Shown here: in pieces, positions 55,573 through 64,000 of the stretch
Numbering within the stretch: the stretch's first letter is position 1
Layout of the letters: each line of letters begins with the position of its first letter
Assembly: GCA_014529385.2 (NCBI GenBank)
Contig: CM043966.1
Coordinates: forward strand, 90,433,587-90,497,586
Origin: Adiantum capillus-veneris
Taxonomy: Eukaryota; Streptophyta; Polypodiopsida; Polypodiales; Pteridaceae
DNA: 64,000 nucleotides
Direction of reading: 5' to 3'
Made by a program: the position numbers and the translations under genes
Notes under the pieces: model-generated
The model's input: only the letters and a program-made list of their open reading frames with translations
Told to the model about the DNA's origin: nothing
Databases searched by the model: none

Positions 55573-58490
55573 CTCTCACTTAGCATTGTTCTTTCTGATG
55601 GATACCACCTTATCTCGAGCAGACACAAGCTCAAAACATACTAAATTTGTTGCAAACAAATTAGTATGCAAAGTCACTGCAGTGACCTTCCCTCTTGATG
55701 AAACTATCGTTCCATATTTGAAGAAGTAACCACCTTTTAGGATATGGCATGGCTTTCATCTTCATAGATTGAATCCAAATTTGCCTCTTATAATTGGTAG
55801 CGGCATGATTATTCCACATGGCCAAAGATGTAAAGCATATTCCAACGATGATGTGCTCATTTTGTGGTAGATGCTATGGCTTTCCTCACATCTGCCATAT
55901 TTTTTCAAACAATGATTCAAAATGGAAAGGAGCAGCATCTTCAATCTTTGTGAAAGAAGCTAATTAATTGAAGCTTTGAAGTTGGCACATTGTATGGTAA
56001 AAATATCCTCAATGTTTTATTTGTTTGCAACTAACTTATTTCAATTATGATGATGTCTTTCTAGAAAAGTTTAGGCATAGAACTCTATTAATTTTGATTG
56101 TTGTTTTTGTAATTTGATTAAAAAGGCATATATTGGTCAATTAAATAAAAACATGATTTTATTGTAACAAAAGAAGTCTTTCATAATAAATGGTGTTTGT
56201 TGGACATGTGTCGTGTAAAAAGGGTACCCTTGTATGAAGATCACAACCTTGTAGTATGGGCAAGGCAAGGAGACGTGGAAGGGATGATTGGTGTATAAAT
56301 GAACTAATGAGGTGCAATAAATTGCTATCAAATTGATGTGGCTAAGACAAGGAAGGATTCACATGCTCTCAAGTATAAATGACAATCAAGAACCAAAGTA
56401 TTAGACAAGGGAGCACTTACCTTACAAAAATAAACATAGGATGACTTGAGCATTAAGTAAAGGTCTAAAGCTCTTATTAGTCTATCAATCTTACTTTATG
56501 CTCAAACATGTGAAGCCCAAGTGAGAAAAATCCAAGCCAAAGAAGAGTAAAAGCGGAGGAGATTACAGTTAGATAAATAGAGATTGAGCCAGAAGATAAT
56601 ATTTTCAAATATTGTGCTACTTTTTTTAAAAGTAAACTTTGATCTTTTAGATTTTAGGAGGTAGTCTATCCATTGAAAACTCTTTTTGTTGTAGTGCATC
56701 AATATATAACAAACAATAAATATTTTGTTGATGATAAAATTTACTATATTGCGTACAAACACTTGCTCGATTTTGTCTTTGCTCGGAAAAACTCGCTCGG
56801 TGCGTGGTAAGACTCCTCCTTCTTCCTCTCAATCTACTCTCATACCCCGCTAGCTCTCACCATCTTTGAAGGTGTGTGAGGTCTTCGGTCTGAGACCGTG
56901 AGGGAATTGATGTTGTGTTTGATAAATGTTTTACTTAGTGCATGAAGTTTCCATCTTCATTGCACTAGCTAGTATTGAAGGAACACAAAGAATTGTATTG
57001 TAAAATGTCTCTCTTGATGGGAGAAACCATAATACAAAGCCTTTTGGAGGGGGGACCGGCTCCATGCAAATCCGGTCCTCAATTGTTGTCAATTGCTTAA
57101 TTTCTCTCTCTTTTGAAGTATTGTTCATGCTATCTAACTAGGCGTTATGCTTTTTGTTGATCTCTCCACCCAAGCACTCTTGTTATTCTCATTAGGAAGC
57201 TATTCTAATGAAATGCTCACTATGTTCATGCTATTTTCCGCTACACACAAGTTACTAGACCATTAAATGTTACAATAGATGCCTTTATGGATTTTTTTTC
57301 AACCTATACTCGACCATGTGAATGCAAAAAAAATGTATTGTATCATCTCATCAAAACAACCGGTAACAAACAAGTCCAGCATCAGCATGCACCCGGGGCA
57401 TACCCCCAAAAAAACCCCAACAAACTATATATAAAAATATATAACATTAGTACGCAGCCGAGCCGAGCCGAGCCAGTATCTTGCGCGACCTGTAACTACT
57501 ACTAGTAACAAGTCCAAAACCAGTAAACACTTGGGGTATACCTCCCCATCCCAAAAGATTTGTTTGAACAGTATGAATCATTAGTACGTCAGGTGACCAT
57601 CAATAGAGGATTGTATTGTCAAGCCAAGCGACAACAATCACTGTAACATACCCCAATAGTTTTAATTTAAACCAATGAAAAATTTATGTAGAGCAACCGA
57701 AAATCAGATTTTTATCAAGTCAAGCAGCAACAACCATTATACCACACCCCAATATTTACGAACCAAAACCCACTTGTGGGACCATAGCTTTCCAACAAGT
57801 GTTTAAACCATTCAACCTTTTGTCACATACTGACAAGTATAGCCAACCCATATAATGGGCCTTACCAGGCTTAAGTGACAGTGATCAAGATACCAAAGCT
57901 CTGTTGTTTACATTATCCTAAGACAAGAAAAAGGAAAGAAAACCTAATATCAAGCTCAATAATCAGTGGCCAACCTGTATCGGGTTGAGTTGCAAGCTCC
58001 ATGTTTGGTACAACAGAGAGTAAACAAACACACACAGTCCTAACTCTTTATGCAAGTAGAACACACACAAGGCTAAGTGAAGGGCAGAATATGCCCTCAC
58101 CTCTTTAAATAGAAGAAGGTTGACCACCATCACTCATGGCATGTAGCACGCAAAATCGTTAACATCCCAAGCATTGAGTAGAGCACGTGCCATTCCTCCT
58201 GGGGAATCCAAAATGTGTAGCAGCCTCTGATGTGGTCCGGAACAGTAGAGTAGAACCACCATGGCACCTCAAGGTAGGGTAGATGAGGCCCAGTAAGAAT
58301 TTTTTAACCACATTATTAGTTGCCAGCTAAGGTCTTGCAACCATCATAACCCTATAGGGGTTTCATCCCACGGTGGATACCGACTTAGTGTAGCTAGGAA
58401 ATATGTAAGGCTATAGTGGAGATACATAGCCAGAATGACATCATTAGGGGGTAGTATAGCTTTTTATTGTGTTGAAAACATAAAGACAAG
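55573..58490. other. No gene recognised in ~2.9 kb
   Basis: AT-rich DNA with only short frames. It contains CTTTTTGTTGTAGTG at 56682-56696, matching the CACTA terminus at 29856-29870; (GAGCC)3 at about 57461-57475; and a minus-strand TATA-like CTATTTAAAGAGG near 58113-58101. 57585-57660 and 57700-57775 look like diverged repeats (TCAAG-CAAGC-ACAACAA...ACCCCAATA). None is enough to define an element. Confidence 0.45.
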
Positions 58491-58497
58491 TAACAAA

Positions 58498-58511
58498 GTG
58501 TGTGTGTGTGT

Positions 58512-58554
<43 letters not shown>

Positions 58555-58561
58555 CAGAGAG
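58498..58561. repeat. (GT)n-(AG)n microsatellite at a LINE tail
   Basis: A GT run at 58499-58511 and an AG run at 58517-58560, immediately beside the 3' tail of the LINE fragment at 58562. Confidence 0.9.
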
Positions 58562-58960
58562 TATTATCTTCCTCAAAGGTTATAATATGACCTATGTGAC
58601 CAAATAAAATGGGACCAAACCAAACTTGTCAAATTCTCTATGCTAAATTGATCAATGACTCTCAATGTCTAAGGATTGTGGATATGAGTGTGTCAATTGA
58701 GCATCCATGAAGTGGTTGGCAAGCTAGAAATGTGAGGGAAGCAATCTCAAATGTTATCAAAGTTGAGCACTCAAATAGAGTGTGACTAAGACTACTAAAC
58801 TTTCAAGAGGCATAGTGTGCAAAAATGGAGAACACTTTCCAAATGCCATATCTCACATCAAAGACAATGGGATCAAAGCTAGATCACTACTAAGGTGCAA
58901 AGTGCAGATGGCTAGATAGGCTCAAGCATCTATGGGTGATTATCTCTTAGAGATTAGCAT
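58562..58960 (-). mobile_element. Diverged LINE 3' end (minus strand)
   Basis: Reverse complement ends GGTCACATAGGTCATATT, then GAGGAAGATAATA, paralleling GGTCCCATAGGTCATATT...GAGGACGATAATA at the end of the LINE at 32.1 kb. Upstream, TGTGAGGGAAGCAA, TTGAGCACTC and ACTTTCAAGAGGCATAGTGTGC correspond to the same region of the 20.1 kb fragment. Only the C-terminal coding end and 3' UTR are present, highly mutated. Confidence 0.7.
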
Positions 58961-59370
58961 GCTTTTGCAATTGATGGTAACGTGGTAGTTTGGATTGTTA
59001 TAAGTTGTCATAAGCTTGTTGTTTCAACTCCTCAATCATCACCATAGCATGATTAAAAATATCATGATTCCATGTCTCTCTCAAGTGATCATTCATCATC
59101 AAAGCATAAGTAAAACGATATGAACATGATGATGAAGGGGTAAGGTATCACTTTTAAGGACAACTTTTTTTTTGGTATGAAAATTCATGCTCCAAAGGTA
59201 GGATTTCCTTCTTCATTTTAGTGTGTTGGGATGATGAGATGATGATGGAACCACTCCAATTTCCTTCTTATGAACACATTTAGCCTTAAATTTTGTGAAT
59301 TTTGATTAGGTTTGGTCACACCCACCAAGTTACAACTCCATATTTCCAAGGTCTACACATTTGCATTTCC

Positions 59371-59377
<7 letters not shown>
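58961..59377. other. No gene seen
   Basis: May include further eroded LINE sequence; CATCATC/GATGATG words are frequent. Nothing diagnostic. Confidence 0.4.

Positions 59378-59418
<41 letters not shown>
59378..59418. repeat. (CT)n microsatellite
   Basis: About 20 CT units near the outer part of the minus-strand copia LTR. Confidence 0.95.
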
Positions 59419-59421
<3 letters not shown>

Positions 59422-59801
59422 ACAAACACGCACATACATAGAGAGAAAGCAAGTGAGAGTGGAAATTCAATGAGAAGGTTGGATGGTTGAAAATCATTGA
59501 TGCTTTCTTTCTCTCACTCTTAATCTCAAGTTCACCTAGCTAAGTTGAAGGAGAGGATCTAGGAGCACAGTGGAAGAGGAAGATGAATACACACACACAC
59601 ACCACCATAGCCACACACAGAGGTTGGATGGGGAGAGCCAACACACACTGTGTGCCCCCTTTCTTTCATCTCTATCTTATGCACTTAGGCACAATACACA
59701 CTCTACTTTGTGTTAGTAGCTCACACAAGTGTATAGTTGTACACTTAGGGTTAGTAGCAGTTAGTGATGGGTGGTCGGTCACATGGCCATTAAACCTAAC
59801 A
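59419..59801 (-). repeat. 3' LTR of the minus-strand copia element (left end approximate)
   Basis: Read on the minus strand the LTR begins TGTTAGGTTTAATGG at 59801, directly after the polypurine tract. It includes several GTGTGTGT stretches. The left border is not determined because the 5' LTR is outside the window. Confidence 0.6.
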
Positions 59802-59812
59802 TTCTCCCACTT
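59802..59812 (-). other. Polypurine tract of the minus-strand copia element
   Basis: Minus strand AAGTGGGAGAA immediately before TGTTAGG. The same AGTGGGAGA motif precedes the LTR at 36587. Confidence 0.7.
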
Positions 59813-59856
59813 GATGTCCAATGTGGGAGACCAGAAGAATGGAACAAAACCACGCT

Positions 59857-60310
59857 TCACCCAATGCCCATCAACTCACGACAGTGTTGAAACTGATGGT
59901 TGGAGAGACTTTTAGTCAGTGCATCCGCTGTGTTCTCTAACTTAGGAATCTTCACTAAATCAAGGATCTTGTTTGCCAAGCATTCACGACTGAAGTGATA
60001 ACGCACATCAATGTGTTTTGTTATGGAATGAAACACTGGATTGTTAGCCAAGTCAATATCACTCTGACTATCACAATGAAGAAGTGGTGTACACTGCTCC
60101 AATCCAAGATCTTTCACTAGGCGAGCAAGCAAAATAGCTTCTTTGCATGCCTCACTCAATGCAACATACTCTGCCTCTAAGGTACAAATGGATGTACAGT
60201 CTTGAAGAAAGGATCTCCAAGAAGAGTAGAACCAGCAAATGTGTAAATCCATTTTGTTGTTGATTTACGACTATCAACACAGCCTGTAAATCACTGTCTC
60301 AAATCCTTGA
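59857..60310 (-). pseudogene. Copia RNase H domain
   Basis: Minus strand. LEAEYVALSEACKEAILLARL (about 60175-60115) holds the EAEY-A-sEa-ke block, followed by LLHCDSQSDIDLANNPVFH, TKHIDVRYHFSREC and ALTKSL near the C-terminus, all conserved in copia RNase H. The end is TGA-type at 59857. The join to the RT is disrupted near 60250-60315 by stops. Confidence 0.9.
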
Positions 60311-60315
60311 ATGGA

Positions 60316-61430
60316 TTACTCTCCATGACCATAGCATAATTGTCTATCTGCAACTCCACTCAAGTATCCGAGAATTGACTTGAGAGCATTCCAATGCTTT
60401 TTACCAGGGTTAGACATAAATATGCTGACAACTCCCACTGCATGTGCAATGTCAGGTCTTGTAGCCACCATGGGATACATGAGACTACCACAAGCTGAAG
60501 CATAAGGAACCTTAGCCATTGCAACTTTTTCCTCAACAGATTTGGGACAATCGTTCTTGCTAAGTTTCAAGTATGCAAGCAATGGAGTACTCAAAGCCTT
60601 CCCCTTCTGCATGTTGAAGTAATCAAGAACCTTGTGCACATACTCTTTTTGAGAAAGGCACAACAACCTCTTCTTACGGTCACGAGTAATGCGCATACCC
60701 AAAATGTGATTGGTTTCACCCAAATCTTTCATGTCAAATTGACTTTTCATCTTGGTTTTCAAGTCAGCAATGTCCTTCTTGGAATGACCAACAATAAGCA
60801 TGTCATCTACATAAAGGATAGGCATAATAAGTTTTCCATTGGGTTGTCTTTTCACGTAAAGACATGGATCCTCATTACTGCGCTTATAGACTAGGGAACA
60901 CATAAATGCATCAAACTTTTGATACCATTGTTTGAATGTTTGTTTCAAGCCATATAGACTTTTCAAAAGCTTACAGACCAAATGTTCCTTTCCCTTTAGC
61001 ACAAACCCTTCAGGTTGTTGCATATAAATCTCTTCCTTGAGATAACCATGTAAGAAAGTTGTAATAAGATCCATTTAATTATGCTCCATATCTTCAGTGG
61101 AAACCAAAGCAAGCATTCTCGGTGTGGTCATCTTGATCACCGGAGAAATATTTCCTGTAAATCGACACCATATTCTTGCTTGAAACCTTTGGCCACTAAA
61201 CGAGATTTGTAATTGTCAATCTTCTTCTTGTAAACCCATTTACAAGGCAATGCTTTCGTACCTTTTGGCAACGGAACAAGTTCCCATGTGTTGTTCTTTG
61301 CAATATTGGACAACTCTTGTTTCATAGCATGCTCCCATTGAACCTTATCATTGGCTAGCATAGCCTCCTTGTAGCAAGAAGGCTCGCCACTATCTGTCAG
61401 CAAAACAAATCCCATGCCTGGAACAAAATA
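60316..61430 (-). pseudogene. Copia reverse transcriptase, broken
   Basis: Minus strand. From about 61330: EHAMKQELSNIAKNNTWEL, then KWVYKKKIDNYKSRLVAKGFKQEYGVDL. A frame loss and stop follow at 61075-61140. It then continues FLHGYLKEEIYMQQPEGF, LKSLYGLKQ and YVDD at 60813-60802, with LGMRI, LSTPL and GSLMYPMVATRPDIAHAVG before 60316. The second piece (61074-60316, 252 residues) is uninterrupted. RT copies the element RNA to DNA. Confidence 0.92.
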
Positions 61431-61516
61431 TTCTGGCGGATGTGAGACTCTTTGAGATCTCCGTGGGGCTGATTAGAACTCGTACTAGCATGTGTAGTAA
61501 GTGGCTCGGGAGCTGT

Positions 61517-62440
61517 CTAGATAGAAGGTAATACATTAAAAAATGTCACTTTTTGGAATTGAACCTCTTTAACTGAATGTCTATGTATCTTGGTCTCATT
61601 AAAGACAACATCACTGCTACGGATCATTGATCGACCTTTCGGATCCCATAAACAATAGCCAAATTGACCATCTACACCATAGTCAATGAAGATGCATTTC
61701 CTGGACTTAGGACCTAGCTTAGCACGCAACTCCTTGGGCACCTATGCATAAGCTTCACAGCCAAATGTGTGGTGTTTTGCATAAGACAATATATTTCTTG
61801 ACCATAACTCCAAACGTACACAAAACTGTATTGAAGCATGTGGTGATCTATTGATCAAGTACACAGCTATGTATAATGCTTTAGCCCAAAATGCTTGCGG
61901 TAAATTAGCATGTGATAGCATAGACATAATCCAATCTTGGATGGTCCTATTCATTCATTCCGCAACACCATTTTGTGCAGGGCTATAAGGAGCTATAAAC
62001 TCACGCTTAATTCCCCTACTTGAACAAAAGTCTGTAAACTCTTTGGAGACATATTCTCCACCATTATCTGAATGCAAAGCTTTCAACTTATGTTCAGGCC
62101 GAGTTTCAACACTAGATAAGGACTTCTTGAAGCAAGAAAAGGTCTCATCTTTAGACTTCATGGCGTATACCCAAACATGTCGTGTTGCATCGTCAATGAA
62201 TGTAACATAATAGGACGCACCACCAGGGGATTTAGAAGGCATAGACCCACATAAATCATTGTGCACAAGCTCTAAGGGTTTTCTTTCTTTGTCAAAATAC
62301 TGTGTACGATGTGTCTGTGTTTGCTTTCCATATTGACAATGCTCAAAAAAAGGGAAAATAAAAAAATGACAAAGACGGTAAGTAGCCCAAACAAGACAGT
62401 GTCTCCATTCCCTTCTTGACATATGTCCTAACCAACTATG
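61517..62440 (-). pseudogene. Copia integrase, broken
   Basis: Minus strand. LVHNDLCGSMPSKSPGG, then FIDDATRHVWVYAMKSKDETF, then LHSDNGGEYVSKEF, then APYSPAQNGVAE carries the D, D and E of the catalytic core (about 62275-61955). A stop follows directly after NGVAE (61952-61954), where MNRTIQ continues in frame, a single-codon loss. The C-terminal GCEAYA, then a stop at about 61742, then VPKELRAKLGPKSRKCIFIDY block continues to 61517. Integrase inserts element DNA into the genome. Confidence 0.9.
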
Positions 62441-62890
62441 CCACAAAGCAACGGTTGGAAACTCGGTTATAGAAAGAACACTGTTTTTATTAGATACATA
62501 AAGAGGATAAAGTGAACCAACTTTAGAACCATGGGCTATAATAAGATGACCCTTCGCAACACGCCAAGACTGCTGATGAAAAGTGATTTTGTAACCCAAG
62601 TCATCAAGACATCCAACCAAAATTAGATTGCGTGTTAAGACAGGAACATGACACACATTATGGATGATAAAATTCACCCCATTTTCCATAACCATGGCAA
62701 TATCACCTACGCCAACAATGTCACAAGTTAATTGCCACCAAGTGTAACAGAGCCAATGGTTTCCTCGTATGTAGTAAACCAATGCCTATGAGGTGTGACC
62801 TGAAATGAAGCACCCGAATCAAGAATCCATGTGTGGGATACTTCACCACTAACAAGGAGTTCAACTAGCCTAGAGCTCTGCAAAGATAGA
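62441..62890 (-). pseudogene. Copia protease C-terminus and GAG pre-integrase domain
   Basis: Minus strand. VCHVPVLTRNLILVGCLDDLGYKI (about 62655-62585) is the conserved nV-hVP-l-rNLisv--LdelGy block of copia protease. ALWHSWLGHMSRREW (about 62450-62405) is the pre-integrase LWH-RLGHMS motif. The catalytic DSGAS should lie near 62825; nearby DSGASFQVTPHRHW-like residues appear at about 62822-62785, interrupted by changes. Continuous with the integrase frame. Confidence 0.8.
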
Positions 62891-63119
62891 GTTTCCTATG
62901 CATCATAAAAGACATCATTATATTTAGTCAACATATTAATATCTTGCGCATCACTGTCATCCTGAACTATGTTCAGTTCTTCAATCTTAACCAAACTCTT
63001 TGGTTTCTCCTCTTTATCATCATGATCTTTTCCTTTACCTTTGCCCTTCTCTTTGTCACGCTTCCAAGCATAACAATCCTTCTTTATGTAACCAAACTTA
63101 TCACATAATGGCATTGAAC

Positions 63120-63290
63120 ATTGCGGTGACCACGAGACTTTGATCTACCCTTTGATGCATCTCTATTGCCCTCTTTCTTGGACTCACATTGCGAAGAACG
63201 GCCCTTACATTGCAAAGAACCACGAGACTTTGATCTACCCTTTGATGCATCTCTATTGCCCACTTTCTTGGACTCACGTTGCGAACCTGG
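63120..63290 (-). repeat. Tandem duplication inside gag (~90 bp)
   Basis: CCACGAGACTTTGATCTACC and the following DASKGRSKSRG-coding DNA start at 63130 and 63219, giving a period of about 89-90 bases. Confidence 0.9.
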
Positions 63291-63301
63291 GGAGGTCACC
63301 T

Positions 63302-63525
63302 AATAAAAATGTAACCTATCACGTGAGTTCAACAAAAGGGTATTTAAAGTTCATGAAACTTACTGAAATATATATACAGAAGGGCATTATTTTTTCAAAT
63401 TTGAAAAAAAACTTACAGATTTTAAGATAAAAGGGTATATTATAATCCTAAAAAAATTCACAGGTAAGGGGTTTTACAAACATGTCTTGAACGCACGTGA
63501 TATGGTAGTTTTACACATAGTGAAC
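63302..63525. other. AT-rich insertion in copia gag
   Basis: Non-coding DNA between two Gag-coding parts. Its ends are AGGTCACCTAAT on the left and TAGTGAACACCCCG on the right, loosely inverted. On the minus strand a GT at the start and TTTTTATTAG at the end also resemble intron borders. Sequence near the junctions (TTGCGAAGAACGGCCCTTACATTGC at 63534 and 63191) occurs on both sides. Confidence 0.6.
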
Positions 63526-64000
63526 ACCCCGAGGTTGCGAAGAACGGCCCTTACATTGCTTATCATCCCTTTGCACATTATGAGCTTTTCCATAATGCAA
63601 GCTAGTCATAGTCTTTTGATGCATCTCCTCTGACAAAACTGCAGTAGTAACATCATCATATTTTAGCATACCATTAGCAGCAGAGTTACTAATAGCAGTG
63701 CAAAAGATGTCCCAAGAGGGTGGCAACGAACAAAGCAAAAAGAGTGCTTTCATCTCATCATCAATGGTCATGCGTTGTGCATGAATCTGGGTAAAAAGAG
63801 AATCAAAATCATTGATAGGTCTGGCAACGCTAGCTCACTCCTTCATACGAAGGTTGAAAAGTTTTCGCATCATGAAAACCTTATTGCTAGTCGTATCCTT
63901 TTCATAAGTGTCACATAATTTGTGGCATAAAGCATGAGCAGTCTCGCATTCTAACACTGAAATGTACACCGACTCACCAAGGTGCAGTCTAATCATAGAC

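Larger units (their letters stand above)
62896..64000 (-). pseudogene. Copia gag, frameshifted, with insertion; cut by window end
   Basis: Minus strand. 63771-63530 reads MTIDDEMKALFLLCSLPPSWD, the UBN2-type Gag motif, then ending in KCKGRSS-like basic residues. 63299-63117 holds a duplicated basic segment ESKKxGNRDASKGRSKSRG. The zinc knuckle CDKFGYIKKDCYAWK (about 63105-63060) is split from its first Cys pair by a one-base frameshift near 63110. A Lys/Glu/Asp-rich tail follows to 62896. A ~225-base AT-rich insertion (63302-63525) interrupts the gene. Gag forms the particle that packages element RNA. Confidence 0.85.

Overview
The window is repeat-dominated nuclear DNA of a land plant. The evidence is plant-type Ty1/copia polyproteins, an L1-type LINE ORF1 with a plant-style CCHC knuckle, an En/Spm (CACTA) element with introns, pyrimidine-rich leaders, and very long CT/AG, GT and poly-G tracts. 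No complete, undamaged host gene is visible, and no rRNA, tRNA, organellar or bacterial signature was recognised. The mix (several non-LTR lineages, a piggyBac-type transposase, enormous CT/GA microsatellites) would fit a large-genome seedless plant such as a fern or lycophyte, but that is an inference and no species is claimed.

Layout. 1-2.3 kb: 3' half of a decayed copia element (+) ending in a polypurine tract and LTR. 2.3-11.4 kb: non-coding repeats, including tandem 161-184 bp units, a 1.7-1.9 kb duplicated block (3.97-5.65 and 8.49-10.38 kb) and two tandem LTR-like units. 11.4-17.7 kb: L1-type LINE relics (-), endonuclease at 11.4-12.2 and ORF1 at 17.0-17.7, apparently split by an LTR-like insertion (+) with a TATA box and a 159-bp tandem array. 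17.7-20.1 kb: tandem repeats, poly-G and CT tracts. 20.1-24.2 kb: a LINE 3' tail (-) head-to-head with an almost full-length LINE (+; ORF1, endonuclease, RT). This LINE is interrupted at a TTAA by a piggyBac-type element (24.19-26.7 kb). 26.7-29.87 kb: a CACTA/EnSpm remnant whose right end abuts a second LINE copy (29.87-32.18 kb).

32.2-36.9 kb: direct repeats, a Cys-rich ORF, a minus-strand LTR, and a copia-like relic that keeps only gag/protease plus its 3' LTR. 37-44 kb: mostly anonymous DNA with microsatellites, an inverted-repeat pair, a perfect hairpin, a transit-peptide-like ORF, and a frameshifted SWIB-domain fragment (43.6-43.9 kb), the only recognisable host-type protein domain. 44.4-44.6 kb: a second L1-type RT scrap. 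44.85-55.57 kb: two LTR-like direct repeats bracketing a nested region. It holds a minus-strand Gag-like frame with unusual acidic repeats (53.0-55.2 kb), and another minus-strand LTR-type element with a TATA box at 51.6 kb, a ~2.3-kb array of ~152-bp repeats in its predicted leader, and a short gag start at 48.5 kb. 55.6-59.4 kb: non-coding DNA with a diverged LINE tail (-). 59.4-64 kb: a decayed but nearly complete minus-strand copia element (LTR, RNase H, RT, integrase, protease, gag), cut by the window end.

The genes do not form a pathway. They are layers of nested transposons, all broken by stops or frameshifts. The most distinctive items are the piggyBac transposase, the acidic-repeat Gag-like frame, the tandem arrays just downstream of retroelement TATA boxes, and the association of one LINE family's 3' tails with microsatellites.
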